Positions 25,644 to 34,351 of a stretch of 64,000 nt of DNA are shown piece by piece (the first letter of the stretch is position 1; every line of letters begins with the position of its first letter). The notes under the pieces are model-generated. The model did no database searches. It saw only the letters and a program-made list of their open reading frames with translations, and was not told where the DNA came from. The translations under genes were made by a program, and so were the position numbers. Location of the stretch: positions 1 through 64,000 of the forward strand of contig JAIXWR010000010.1 in assembly GCA_027491155.1 (NCBI GenBank), given 5' to 3'. This DNA is from Verrucomicrobiaceae bacterium (GTDB lineage Bacteria > Verrucomicrobiota > Verrucomicrobiia > Verrucomicrobiales > Akkermansiaceae).

Positions 25644-26450
25644 TCAGGCGGCGAGCTTCTTGGCCCGCTCGGTGTAGAATTTGACGAGGCCCTTGGCGTC
25701 GATGGCTTGGAAGAACCACTTCAGGCGCGGCATCCCGACTCCGTTGTCCTCCGGGCGGTTGCGGACGGTGGCGGCGGATTCGGCGGTGTCGAACAGGCGG
25801 GCCATCAGGCGGACCCAGTTGGTGATCTTCTCGGGATCGGTAGTTCCCGAGTGGTGGCGGACTTCCAGCGTCTGATGGCGGAAGTAGGAGTGGATGTTCA
25901 GCTTGCGGTAGCGGCAGGGATAGAGCTGCTTCATCTGCTCGATGCTCTGGCAGGCGTCGATGCCGCGGAACCTCCGGGAGCACTGGTTCTTGTGATCCTC
26001 GCTGCCCGCGATGCAGTCTTCGAGGTTGGTGCGGCAGTAGGTATTGGCGTTGCCCCGGCGGGACTGCGGTTGGAAGGTATCGAGGACATCCTCGAATTTC
26101 AGCCAGAGCTTGAAGAGGTTCTTCACCGCCTTGAGCGACATCTTGCGGGCATCGAAATGGACATGGAGTCCGCAGCGCTTGTCCACCTTCGCACCGGCGG
26201 CTTCGAGGGCGGCGGCGGCGATGCGGACTTCCTCAAGACCGGCCTCGCCTTCAAGGACCGGGGAGACGAGTTCATAACCGCAGGACCCGTCGGTGACGAT
26301 CTTCCAATGCGGCGTCGTGCCGTGGGAGTAGCCCTCGAACTCGGCCCGGATGCCGGCGGCTCTCAGGCTCGCGAGCGCCTGCTCGGTGGTGATTGTGGCG
26401 AGGAATTCAATCTCGACTCCGAAGCGGCGGGACATCGTTGGCGTTGTCAT
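25644..26450 (-). CDS. Amidoligase-family enzyme (COOH-NH2 ligase)
   Basis: 268 residues from ATG 26450. A longer frame to 26648 lacks family sequence. It shows the order of amidoligase motifs: RRFGVEIEFLA at the start, SCGYELVSPVL, CGLHVHFDA, then RYRKLNIHS and TLEVRHHSGT near 205-230. These enzymes, related to glutamine synthetase and glutamate-cysteine ligase, join amines to carboxylates using ATP. The substrate is unknown. It is first gene of a leftward three-gene cassette with a promoter-like sequence upstream. Confidence 0.8.
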   Translation of the reverse strand: MTTPTMSRRFGVEIEFLATITTEQALASLRAAGIRAEFEGYSHGTTPHWKIVTDGSCGYELVSPVLEGEAGLEEVRIAAAALEAAGAKVDKRCGLHVHFDARKMSLKAVKNLFKLWLKFEDVLDTFQPQSRRGNANTYCRTNLEDCIAGSEDHKNQCSRRFRGIDACQSIEQMKQLYPCRYRKLNIHSYFRHQTLEVRHHSGTTDPEKITNWVRLMARLFDTAESAATVRNRPEDNGVGMPRLKWFFQAIDAKGLVKFYTERAKKLAA

Positions 26451-26556
26451 GGGTAATATCTGCCATGGTGCCACCTCGCGTCCATGGCTAAGTGGAGTCG
26501 GAGAATAAAGACAGAACTGGCATGAGTCGTGGCACCCACGCGGCATGCCAATCGTT

Positions 26557-26585
26557 ATTCTAACAGATTGTATTCGCGGGACCAA
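26557..26585 (-). promoter_or_regulatory. Sigma-70-like promoter for the amidoligase cassette
   Basis: On the minus strand TTGGTC (26585-26580) and TAGAAT (26562-26557) are separated by 17 bp, about 105 bp before the ATG at 26450. This AT-rich patch stands out in otherwise GC-rich DNA and would allow the cassette to be read independently of the rightward phage operon, including in the lysogen. Confidence 0.5.
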
Positions 26586-26638
26586 CAAAGACGAAAATAG
26601 ACATGGACTCATGGTGTCCGGCTGGCAGATGAGGGACG

Positions 26639-27019
26639 ATGAAAGCAAACACTCCGTCCACCGGTCACGCCACCTGTCTTGAGTCCTTCTTCCGGAACAT
26701 CAACCTCGATGCCGAGCCGCTGCTCAATGCCGCAGAGGCCGCTCCGATTCTCAATCAGGTGGTCGCCAAGGGGGAGGTGACCGTCATCCGGTCGCCGCTC
26801 GACCAACGCAAGCTCGGCCACGTCGTGACCCTCGGCGACTGGGCCGTCTTCGTCGCTTCGGAGCTTATCCCGGCCGGCGTGGGTCTCCGCGTCACCGGGG
26901 ACCTCCGGATCCAAGCATTCCGCAAGTCGATCCGGCAGTTCACCGCCGTGCTGATCCGCAAGGGGCAGGAACGCCCCACCTATTCCGGCGACGACTTCCG
27001 GTTCCGCAATCTCGGCTGA
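26639..27019 (+). CDS. Small phage protein, unknown
   Basis: 126 residues, ATG at 26639 preceded by GAGGGA. Contains AEAAPILNQVVAKGEVTVIRS and a C-terminal basic strand-rich part. No signal or membrane segment. It is divergent from the amidoligase cassette and is the first gene of a rightward run of small genes. Not recognised. Confidence 0.6.
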   Translation: MKANTPSTGHATCLESFFRNINLDAEPLLNAAEAAPILNQVVAKGEVTVIRSPLDQRKLGHVVTLGDWAVFVASELIPAGVGLRVTGDLRIQAFRKSIRQFTAVLIRKGQERPTYSGDDFRFRNLG

Positions 27020-27060
27020 CCCGGGCACCCACCACCCACCACCGCCGACACCCGAATCCC

Positions 27061-27762
27061 ATGAAATCCGAATCCGAGATCCTCGACAAGATCCGCAAGC
27101 TGCTCCGTCTGGCCGACCGCTCCCGCGGGGCCACCGAGAACGAAGCCAAGGTCGCTTTGACCAAGGCACAGGAACTGATGACCCGCCACAACATCGACTC
27201 GGCGCTGCTCCGCATGGAGCGCGGCGAATCCGGCGGCGGGTCGTTCAAGGTGGACAAGGGAAACCTCGACCTGCCGAAGACCCTCAATCCGGCGGACCTG
27301 ATGATCCTCTCCCTGCTGCAGGCGCACTTCAACGTGAAGACGATCCTGATGTCCGGCGGCCGCGGCACGGCGGTGGACATCATCGGGGCACCCGGCGACA
27401 TCGACTTCGCGATCTACGCCTTCAACTACCTGCGCCAGACGTTCTTCCGCTGTTGGAACGAATTCAAGCGGACCCACCCCAACCCGGACAAGGCGTCCTA
27501 CTACCGGGGCCTGCGAGACGGCCTGAACGCCGAACTCAAGGCGGCCAAGGAACGCACCGAGCAATCCTACGCCGCCGACCAGCGCCAGGCCTACGGACTG
27601 GTGGTCGTGGATCAGGAGGCGGCGATCACCCGCTACGTCGCCGACCACTACGGCAAGCTCCGCAACCGGAACCAACGCCGCCGCAACCTCCATTCCGGCA
27701 GCTACGCCGCCGGTGAAACCAAAGGCCGGACCATCCAGATCAACCGCCCGCTCCCGTCATGA
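27061..27762 (+). CDS. DUF2786-family protein
   Basis: 233 residues. The N-terminus (ILDKIRKLLRLADRSRG, NEAKVALTKAQELMTRHNID) is the DUF2786 signature, a helical hairpin found in phage and bacterial proteins. The remainder is helical with a basic tail (LRNRNQRRRNLH). Function unknown; nucleic-acid association is plausible from the basic tail. Its stop overlaps the ATG at 27759. Confidence 0.75.
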   Translation: MKSESEILDKIRKLLRLADRSRGATENEAKVALTKAQELMTRHNIDSALLRMERGESGGGSFKVDKGNLDLPKTLNPADLMILSLLQAHFNVKTILMSGGRGTAVDIIGAPGDIDFAIYAFNYLRQTFFRCWNEFKRTHPNPDKASYYRGLRDGLNAELKAAKERTEQSYAADQRQAYGLVVVDQEAAITRYVADHYGKLRNRNQRRRNLHSGSYAAGETKGRTIQINRPLPS

Positions 27763-28055
27763 AAATTAGCCGACAGAAAGACGAAAAACACCATGGACGT
27801 GCCCGATCAGACGGGCAGATCGGGGATGCCATGACAACAGCATCCCTGCCTAACAGCTACCTGACCGAGGCGGTCCGGAACAGCATCCACGAACTCGAAG
27901 CGAACGGCTTCCGTGTCCGGCGCATCCTGCCGGCCGATCCGAAGGCCGGCGTCCATGCCCGCGAGTTCCGCGCCGACTTCGCCAAGCCAACCCGAACCGG
28001 ACTGCTGGCGTTCAGCGTCTGGATCGACACCCACGGCAACGTCACCACCCCATAA
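27759..28055 (+). CDS. Small phage protein, unknown
   Basis: 98 residues if started at the ATG overlapping the upstream stop (27759); an internal ATG at 27831 would give 74 residues (MTTASLPNSYLTEAV). The conserved-looking part is the C-terminus (FRVRRILPADPKAG, LLAFSVWIDTHGN). No recognised domain. Confidence 0.5.
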   Translation: MKISRQKDEKHHGRARSDGQIGDAMTTASLPNSYLTEAVRNSIHELEANGFRVRRILPADPKAGVHAREFRADFAKPTRTGLLAFSVWIDTHGNVTTP

Positions 28056-28066
28056 CCAACACCACC

Positions 28067-28603
28067 ATGAACAAACTCTATTGGATCGTCTGCGACGACA
28101 AGGACACCAACGTCTTCGAAGGCCGCTACCAGGGACGCACCCGAGGGGAAGCCTTGAAATTCCTCAAGCAGTCCCTCGGGCGCAAGACCCTCAACGGCCT
28201 GGTCTTCACCATAACCGAAATCCCGGTGCCGCTGATCCGCGAGATCGTCGCAGAAATCCTAGCCGGAGGCGACTGCGGCACCGTAACGCCGGCTGCCAAC
28301 ATCGTGCCGATCACCCGTCCCGAGCCCGAGGCCGGACCGGGACGCTACGACGCGTTCGCCGACGCGGGCGAGCCCGAACCACCGCCCGCGGAGGCTGCTC
28401 CGGCGGCAGGGGCCGAGCCATCCAAGTCGAAGGCATCCAAGTCGGCCAAGAAGGTCGGCAATCCCGGCCACGGTGACGACCACTGGTCGCAGGTCCGGGC
28501 CTACTGGCTCGAATGCCGCAGCGTGAAGCAGACCGCCGAGCACTTCGGGATTTCGCCCAACTCCATCAAAACCCGCAGCCGCCGGGAGGGCTGGAACAAA
28601 TGA
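28067..28603 (+). CDS. HTH-tailed phage protein
   Basis: 178 residues. The C-terminal ~40 residues contain a helix-turn-helix (SVKQTAEHFGISPNSIKTRSRREGW) preceded by an Ala/Pro/Lys-rich linker. The N-terminal ~75 residues form a separate alpha/beta unit (LYWIVCDDKDTNVFEGRYQG). Possibly a DNA-binding regulator or packaging-type adaptor. Its stop overlaps the next ATG. Confidence 0.6.
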   Translation: MNKLYWIVCDDKDTNVFEGRYQGRTRGEALKFLKQSLGRKTLNGLVFTITEIPVPLIREIVAEILAGGDCGTVTPAANIVPITRPEPEAGPGRYDAFADAGEPEPPPAEAAPAAGAEPSKSKASKSAKKVGNPGHGDDHWSQVRAYWLECRSVKQTAEHFGISPNSIKTRSRREGWNK

Positions 28604-28935
28604 GCGACCCCGCATGGAATCCCATCGTCGGCGACGGCGCAACGATCTGCCACTACAGCGACCGGACCGCCTGCACCGTGGTCCGCGTCAGCCCGAGCGG
28701 CAAGACCCTCTACCTCCAGCCCGACATCGCCACGCTGGATGGATGGAAGCCCGAGATCCTCCCGGGCGGCTTCGCTGGCCACTGCGTGAACAACCACGAG
28801 CAGCGCTACACCTACGATGCTGACCCGACGGCACCGCTCCACCGCGCCAGCCTCCGCAAGGACGGCCGCTACCGGACCACCTGCGGCGAGCATGTCGTCC
28901 CGGGCCGCCACCAGTTCCACGACTACAACTTCTGA
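28600..28935 (+). CDS. Small phage protein, unknown
   Basis: 111 residues from the ATG at 28600 that overlaps the previous stop. Sequence is beta-rich (TACTVVRVSPSGKTLYLQPD) with a C-terminal RASLRKDGRYRTTCGEHVVPGRH-type pattern that I recall from small phage proteins of unknown role. No motif for catalysis. Confidence 0.55.
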   Translation: MSDPAWNPIVGDGATICHYSDRTACTVVRVSPSGKTLYLQPDIATLDGWKPEILPGGFAGHCVNNHEQRYTYDADPTAPLHRASLRKDGRYRTTCGEHVVPGRHQFHDYNF

Positions 28936-29174
28936 TGAAGGTCGAAGTCACGCGCCACCGCAAACCCGATGGCTACGCCACGCGCTACTGGTCGGTCGTG
29001 GTGAACGGCGAACTGCTCGCCGTCACCCTCTACCGCAAGGGCGCGCTGGCCGTCGCCAGGGCCCTCAACCACTCCAATCCAGATCCCCATGTCACGTTCC
29101 TTGAAGATTCTCCCAACCCCGCCGCCACGCCCCGCAAGCCCGCCGCTGGCGTGGCGACCTACCGGACCCGATGA
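28935..29174 (+). CDS. Small phage protein, unknown
   Basis: 79 residues, start overlapping the previous stop by one base. N-terminal strands (VTRHRKPDGYATRYWSVVVNG) and a helix (ALAVARALN). The last 28 codons overlap the start of the AAA+ gene. Not recognised. Confidence 0.5.
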   Translation: MKVEVTRHRKPDGYATRYWSVVVNGELLAVTLYRKGALAVARALNHSNPDPHVTFLEDSPNPAATPRKPAAGVATYRTR

Positions 29175-29754
29175 CCTCTGCGGTCCCGCCGCGACCGTCG
29201 CCCGCCGGCTCGTCGCCAAGGCCAGGAAGCTCCACGACGATCCCGCTGTTCCGGTGAAGATCCTGCTCTACGGCCCGCCCGGTGTCGGCAAGACCAGCAT
29301 CGCCGACATGGTGGCCGACACGCTGGCCGGCACGCGCTTCGCCGTCGAGGAGTTCAACGGCAAGCTGGTCACCGTCGAAACCGTGAAGCAGTGGATGGGC
29401 AACCTCGCCACCTGTTCGCTGTTCGGAGTCTATTCGGTGAAGATCATCAACGAGATGGACCGCTGCACGCGGGACGCGCAGGACCTTCTCCTCAGCTATC
29501 TCGACCGCCTGCCACCGGGCCGCGCCGTGATCGGCACCAGCAACCTGCAGCTCGACCTGCTCACCGAGCGGTTCCAGACTCGGTTCCAGTCGATCAAGCT
29601 CGCGGCCCCGACCACCGAGGAACTCGCCGCGATGCTCCGCCAGCGGTGGCCGGTCGATGAGGCCACCTCGCTGCGGATCGCGGTGGGCAGCGGCGGATGC
29701 GTCCGGGCCGCGCTGGCCGATCTGGAATCCTGGCTGGATGCCGGCGGCTGTTGA
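29089..29754 (+). CDS. AAA+ ATPase, clamp-loader-like
   Basis: 221 residues. Walker A LLYGPPGVGKTS (~60-70), a modified Walker B VKIINEMDRC in which Asn-Glu-Met-Asp replaces the usual hydrophobic-DE, sensor 1 VIGTSN and a basic finger (RFQTRFQSIKL). This is the size and order of AAA+ proteins such as clamp loader subunits or Rad17-like helpers. The start overlaps the previous gene by 86 bp; a later start is possible. TTGACA overlaps the stop region. Confidence 0.7.
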   Translation: MSRSLKILPTPPPRPASPPLAWRPTGPDDLCGPAATVARRLVAKARKLHDDPAVPVKILLYGPPGVGKTSIADMVADTLAGTRFAVEEFNGKLVTVETVKQWMGNLATCSLFGVYSVKIINEMDRCTRDAQDLLLSYLDRLPPGRAVIGTSNLQLDLLTERFQTRFQSIKLAAPTTEELAAMLRQRWPVDEATSLRIAVGSGGCVRAALADLESWLDAGGC

Positions 29755-29771
29755 CAGCGGCTTCCACGGCG

Positions 29772-30425
29772 ATGACCGATGATTCCCCCAAGGCCCGCAC
29801 GCTCGCCAATGGCATCGAGGTCTGGTGCAGCTTCGACAAGCTCGTGCCGGTGGGCGAGTTGAAGCCCAACCCGCGCAACCCGAACACCCACCCGCAGCGG
29901 CAGGTCGAACTGCTCGCCAAGAACATCCGCTACTTCGGATGGCGGCAGACCATCACCGTTTCCAATCTCACCGGCCTGATCGTTTCCGGCCACGGCCGTC
30001 TGATGGCGGCGAAGCATCTCGGCGTCGAGGTCGTGCCGGTCGACTACCAGGACTTTGCCAGCGAGAACGACGAACTCGCCGTGCTGGTCGCCGACAACCG
30101 CCTGGCGGAACTTTCCTCGGTCGATCTCAACGAACTCGAAAAGATTGCCAGCGAGTGGAAGTCGGCCGACTTCGACACGATTCTCGCCGGCTTTGAGCCC
30201 GCAGACCTCGAAGGACTTCTCAATCCCGGCGGCGATGACGACGAGGATGACGACGACCGCCATGACAAGGAACTCGACAAGAGCGACGTCACGGTCGCGG
30301 TCGGCCTCTACCGGTTCCGCATCAGCCAGGACGAGTTCATCGCGTGGTGCGACCGCGTGAAGCAGGACGCCGGTTTCGACAAGGACTCGGTCATTCAGGA
30401 AATCCGCAGCCGCCTCGGACTATGA
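29772..30425 (+). CDS. ParB/Srx-fold nuclease-like protein
   Basis: 217 residues from ATG 29772, with TTGACA 15 nt upstream. The ParB N-terminal-like domain shows VGELKPNPRNPNTHP, then ITVSNLTGLIVSGHGRLMAAKHLG. An acidic run (GDDDEDDDDRHDKEL) precedes a small C-terminal domain. Such phage ParB-like proteins often pair with DNA methyltransferases. It is coupled to a second ParB-methyltransferase gene. Confidence 0.78.
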   Translation: MTDDSPKARTLANGIEVWCSFDKLVPVGELKPNPRNPNTHPQRQVELLAKNIRYFGWRQTITVSNLTGLIVSGHGRLMAAKHLGVEVVPVDYQDFASENDELAVLVADNRLAELSSVDLNELEKIASEWKSADFDTILAGFEPADLEGLLNPGGDDDEDDDDRHDKELDKSDVTVAVGLYRFRISQDEFIAWCDRVKQDAGFDKDSVIQEIRSRLGL

Positions 30426-31936
30426 ACATCACCCTCGAAGCCATCGACGCCGTTAGACCATCGACTTACAACCCGCGGTCGGCGGTCGCCGAGCGGCTCG
30501 ACCTGATCGAACTCTCCCTGCGCAAGCTCGGCTTCATCGCCCCGATCTTCGCCGACTCGGACGGCGAGATCCTGTCCGGCCACCAGCGCCACCTCGTCGC
30601 CTCGCGCATGGGTGCCACGCACGTCCCGGTGTTCCGGACCAAGGCGCTCGATCTCGACCAGCGCAAGGCGCTCAACATTGTCTTCAACCGGGCGACCAAC
30701 GACTTCGATTTCAACAGCACGCCCGGCAGAGTGACGAGCGAGCTGCAATCCATCGACATCCAAGCGCTCGCTGCGGCCATCCCCGACAAGGAAGTCGGCG
30801 GCGATGGCTTCCTGCGCTGCCTCAAGCCCGCGGAAGTCGCCATCAAGGATCTCTGCCGGGTGAACGCGGGTCGCTGGATCCAGTATGCCCGCAACCTCGC
30901 GCGCACGCTGCATCGCCAGGGCATCCTCATGCCCATCGTCTGCCGCGAGGATCTGACCGTCATCAACGGCATCGGCCGGCTGGAAATGCTCGCCGAGAAG
31001 GGCACCGCGTTCGCGCCGGTCGTGTTCGTCACCGACGAGGAAGCGGAATTCGCCCGGGCCATGATGAACCTGCTATCGATGGATTTCGACATCCACACGC
31101 GCTATGCCGACATGCTCCGCTTCAATTCGTTCCGCCGGGCACGCCGCGTGAGGCGCGAGCTGGGCAACGGCTTCATCTTCGCGACCCACGGCGCGAAGCC
31201 CTGCAAGGACTTCGACATCGGCAAGGCAACCGACCGCGCCCGCTGGGTGAAGGAGCACGGCACGACCATCCTCGACTTCGGGGCCGGCCACCTGACGGAA
31301 ACCTTCCTCCTGCGCCAGGCCGGGATCGACTGCACGCCCTTCGAGCCCTACCGGCTGGGACCCGGCGGCATCAACAAGGCCGAAAGCGTCGAGCTGGCCC
31401 GCGCGTTCCTGGCCGAAGTGGCGGCGGGCAAGGAGTGGACCAGCATCTTCATCGCCAGCGTGCTGAACTCCGTGCCGTTCCGCGAGGACCGCGAGCACAT
31501 CGCCTGCCTCTGCGCCGCCCTGTGCAAGCCGTTCACCAAGGTCTATGCCTGCGCGTCTTCGGCCGGGGAGTCGGGCTGGCGGCAGGTCAACGGCAAGGCC
31601 TTCATGAACGAGAGCAACGCGGGCAACATCGCGTTCCGCCTCGACTACGAACCGGGCATCCGCATCGGTGACTTCCAAGACAAGCCCAAGGTCCAGAAGT
31701 ATCACACCGTTTCGGAGTTCAAGGACCTCTTCGGCACCTTCTTCCGCTCGGTGAAGGTCGATGATTTTTCCAACAACATCAACGCCGCCTGCTCCGCGGC
31801 GCGTCCGGTCGATCCCGACCGTCTTCGCGCGGCCATCGAGTTCGAGTTCGACCTGCCCTATCCGGACGGCACGCGCATGGATCTCGTGCAATGCGCCATG
31901 GACGCCTTCTCGCAACGTCTTCAGATTACCCTATGA
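30422..31936 (+). CDS. ParB-domain plus SAM-methyltransferase-like fusion
   Basis: 504 residues from the ATG overlapping the upstream stop. Residues 1-110 form a second ParB-like domain (YNPRSAVAERLDLIELS, then EILSGHQRHLVASRMG). Residues ~280-450 contain a Rossmann SAM-binding pattern (TTILDFGAGHLTETFLLR) and downstream conserved strands. I see no DNA-methylase NPPF/DPPY motif, so the modified atom is unclear. Likely a DNA-directed modification enzyme. It is coupled to the HAD gene. Confidence 0.7.
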   Translation: MNITLEAIDAVRPSTYNPRSAVAERLDLIELSLRKLGFIAPIFADSDGEILSGHQRHLVASRMGATHVPVFRTKALDLDQRKALNIVFNRATNDFDFNSTPGRVTSELQSIDIQALAAAIPDKEVGGDGFLRCLKPAEVAIKDLCRVNAGRWIQYARNLARTLHRQGILMPIVCREDLTVINGIGRLEMLAEKGTAFAPVVFVTDEEAEFARAMMNLLSMDFDIHTRYADMLRFNSFRRARRVRRELGNGFIFATHGAKPCKDFDIGKATDRARWVKEHGTTILDFGAGHLTETFLLRQAGIDCTPFEPYRLGPGGINKAESVELARAFLAEVAAGKEWTSIFIASVLNSVPFREDREHIACLCAALCKPFTKVYACASSAGESGWRQVNGKAFMNESNAGNIAFRLDYEPGIRIGDFQDKPKVQKYHTVSEFKDLFGTFFRSVKVDDFSNNINAACSAARPVDPDRLRAAIEFEFDLPYPDGTRMDLVQCAMDAFSQRLQITL

Positions 31937-32385
31937 TCATCCTGCTGGACCTCAACTACACGCTGGTGGCGAACAACCCGGCCCGGGGCAGCACGCCCGT
32001 CCGGATGGAAAAGCGCCTCGCGGGCGAGCAATACCGCCAGTGGCTGGTGGAACTCGTGCGGCCGCACACCGTCGTCCTGATCACCGCCCGCCCGGAAGGC
32101 TGGATGCACAAAACACTCGACCGCATCGAGGAGCAAACCGGCTGGCGACCGCAGGACGCGTGTTTCGCGCCGCAGGGCTGGTGGAATCCGCCGGCGATCA
32201 AGGAACACCTGCTCCGGAAGGACGTGTTTCCGATCCACGGCGAAGACGGACGCTACCTGGCCATCGAAAGCAACCCGCGGACCCGCGAGATGTATGCCCG
32301 GTTCTCGATCCCGTGCTTCTGGGTGACGGAGGAAGGCACCTGCCTGACCGAGGGCACGCGCATCGTCAAACGGCTGCCGCGCTGA
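31933..32385 (+). CDS. HAD-superfamily protein
   Basis: 150 residues. Motif I reads LLDLNYTLVAN, an Asp-x-Asn in place of the usual Asp-x-Asp; motif II is VVLITARPEGW. The altered second acid suggests a non-phosphatase or polynucleotide-type HAD. It is coupled to the upstream methyltransferase-like gene and 167 bp before the CmoA-like gene. Possibly dephosphorylates a nucleotide intermediate. Confidence 0.7.
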   Translation: MIILLDLNYTLVANNPARGSTPVRMEKRLAGEQYRQWLVELVRPHTVVLITARPEGWMHKTLDRIEEQTGWRPQDACFAPQGWWNPPAIKEHLLRKDVFPIHGEDGRYLAIESNPRTREMYARFSIPCFWVTEEGTCLTEGTRIVKRLPR

Positions 32386-32552
32386 TGCCGGCTTGCCAGG
32401 CTGTCCACCGAAGGTAATTTCGATCCCGGAGGTGGAGGCGAAATCGTCTCGGACGTCAGAGCCTGGTGAAATAGGCATGTGCTCGTCGCCTCACCTCCAA
32501 CTTCCCGCCAGAGCGAATGCCGCTTCGCTTCGTTGACATCCGCCACGCGGGC

Positions 32553-33275
32553 ATGAGTGAAGCCCAACGTGACGAGGTGGTTCCACGCGGTGCCTGGCAG
32601 TTCGACCAGGAGGTGACCACGGTCTTCGACGACATGCTCCAGCGCTCGATCCCGCAATACAACGCGATGCGGATGGTGACCTTCGAAGTCGGCCGGCGCT
32701 TCGTGCAACCCGACACCACCATCATCGACATGGGGTGCTCCCGCGGCCAGGCGCTGCTGCCATTCGTTTCCAACTTCGGCGCGGCCAACGATTACATCGG
32801 CCTGGAGATCAGCGAGCCGATGATCGAGGCGGCGCGGCAGAACTTTTCCTACCACCCGCACGGCAACCGCGTCAGCATCCGCTCTGACGACCTGCGCCAC
32901 GAGTTCCCCGGTGTAACCTCCAGCCTCGTGCTCTCAGTGCTCACGCTCCAGTTCACCCCCATCGAATACCGCCAGCAGATCATCCGCCGCGTGTTCGAAT
33001 CGCTGGCGCCGGGCGGCGCCTTCATCCTCGTTGAGAAGATCCTCGGTGCCACCGCTCGGCTCGACGAGGCGTTCGTGGAACTCTTCCTCAACATCAAGCG
33101 GGAGAATGGCTATTCGGAGAGCCAGATCGACCGCAAGCGGATGTCGCTGGAAGGCGTGCTGGTGCCCGTCACCGCCCGCTGGAACGAGGAGCTTCTCCGC
33201 GAAGAAGGCTTTTCCTCGGTCGACTGCTTCTGGCGGCACCTGAACTTCGCAGGCTGGGTGGCGGTAAAGGGGTAA
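32553..33275 (+). CDS. CmoA-like carboxy-SAM synthase/methyltransferase
   Basis: 240 residues from ATG 32553, chosen because TTGACA lies 14 nt upstream; an upstream in-frame start at 32517 exists. It resembles E. coli CmoA along its length: FDDMLQRSIPQYN, IIDMGCSRGQALLPF, LVLSVLTLQFTPIEYRQQ, then RENGYSESQIDRKRMSLEGVL. The Arg of the last segment aligns with the CmoA Arg199 that I recall contacts the carboxylate. CmoA makes carboxy-S-adenosylmethionine from SAM and prephenate for tRNA wobble uridine modification. No CmoB-like gene is nearby, so the product may feed the phage methyltransferase-like protein. Confidence 0.82.
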   Translation: MSEAQRDEVVPRGAWQFDQEVTTVFDDMLQRSIPQYNAMRMVTFEVGRRFVQPDTTIIDMGCSRGQALLPFVSNFGAANDYIGLEISEPMIEAARQNFSYHPHGNRVSIRSDDLRHEFPGVTSSLVLSVLTLQFTPIEYRQQIIRRVFESLAPGGAFILVEKILGATARLDEAFVELFLNIKRENGYSESQIDRKRMSLEGVLVPVTARWNEELLREEGFSSVDCFWRHLNFAGWVAVKG

Positions 33276-33284
33276 GGATCGGCT

Positions 33285-33647
33285 TCAAAACGATGGAATC
33301 GAGAACGGCCCGCACCAGTCCCGCCAGATCAGCTCGATGGAAACGGTGTCGGCAAGCGGTTCAACCGCCAGAATTTTCAGACTCTCGTTGTTGCCGAGGG
33401 AATGCGGCTCGCCGCCGCCCCACCTTCCACTGGTCTCCAGTTCCCATCCCTGGCGGAAGCGCCCAGCGGTGTGGCTGATCGTGATCGATTTAGCCGTCAC
33501 CCGATCAAGCCGGTAGGTTCCATTGTGGTGGGTGGCGAGGGGCGAGCCTTCCCGTAGGGTTAGCCGCTCGCTCTTGTAGTGACAGCCGCAGGAGCAAAGG
33601 ACTCCTGACAGAATCACGGGGATGAAACGAACAGCTAATGGATTCAT
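33285..33647 (-). CDS. Prophage-encoded lipoprotein
   Basis: 120 residues, opposite in direction to the phage operon. A signal peptide (LAVRFIPVILSGVLCSC) ends at a lipobox Cys. The mature part is beta-rich (THHNGTYRLDRVTAKSITIS). A lone leftward lipoprotein between rightward phage genes is typical of a lysogenic-conversion (moron) gene, for example superinfection exclusion. Role inferred from position only. Confidence 0.65.
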   Translation of the reverse strand: MNPLAVRFIPVILSGVLCSCGCHYKSERLTLREGSPLATHHNGTYRLDRVTAKSITISHTAGRFRQGWELETSGRWGGGEPHSLGNNESLKILAVEPLADTVSIELIWRDWCGPFSIPSF

Positions 33648-33712
33648 CGTGGGGGAAGCCTGCGCATTGGTGGGCGAACTCCAAGCCGTTTCCGCGACGC
33701 CTCCGCTTTGAC

Positions 33713-34324
33713 ATGCCCTCTGCGGTCATGGAGCAGAAAGAACTTCCACCAGACATCGCCGAGAAGATCCTCGACGCCGACTTCCAGAACATCGTCAAGA
33801 AAGTCGCCGCTGGAAAGCCGCTCACGGTCGCCGAGCGGACCCGCATCGAATCGCGGGCGGCCGGCAGCGTGGAAACTCTGGCCTACGCCAAGACGCTGGT
33901 GGAACTCGCGGCGGTTCTCGGCGTGACGCGCCGGACGCTCACCACGTGGCAGAAGATGGAGGGCGCTCCCAAGCCGCTGTCCAACGGGCTCTGGCCGGTG
34001 GCGGACTGGCGCGAGTTCGTCCGGCTCCGCGGCTTGAAAGCGGGCAAGGTGCCGGCCGGCAACGAGGAGGCGCTGAAAGCCCGCAAGCTGCTGGCCGAAG
34101 TCGAGGAACGGGAGCTGCGCATCGCGGTGAAGAAGGGCGAGTACGTCCCTCTCACCAAGGTCCGCGAGGAATGGATCGGCCTGGTCGCCCAGGCGACCGC
34201 GATCCTGCGGGCGAAATTCGAGAACGAGTTGCCACCCGTGTTGTCCGGTCTCGACGCCACGGGCATCCAGCGGGAATGCCGCCGCGCCATCGACGAGGTG
34301 CTGCTTTGCCTCCACGAGGGCTGA
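33713..34324 (+). CDS. Terminase small subunit, Nu1-like
   Basis: 203 residues from ATG 33713 (MPSAVMEQKEL); an ATG 15 bp downstream is possible. A helix-turn-helix (LAAVLGVTRRTLTTWQK, ~55-75) is followed by a charged helical stretch (ALKARKLLAEVEERELRIAVKKGEYVPL), the usual arrangement in Nu1-like DNA-recognition subunits. It directly precedes the GpA-family large subunit. Confidence 0.75.
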   Translation: MPSAVMEQKELPPDIAEKILDADFQNIVKKVAAGKPLTVAERTRIESRAAGSVETLAYAKTLVELAAVLGVTRRTLTTWQKMEGAPKPLSNGLWPVADWREFVRLRGLKAGKVPAGNEEALKARKLLAEVEERELRIAVKKGEYVPLTKVREEWIGLVAQATAILRAKFENELPPVLSGLDATGIQRECRRAIDEVLLCLHEG

Positions 34325-34351
34325 CGGGGCGTTGACGTTGTCGGCATGGGC

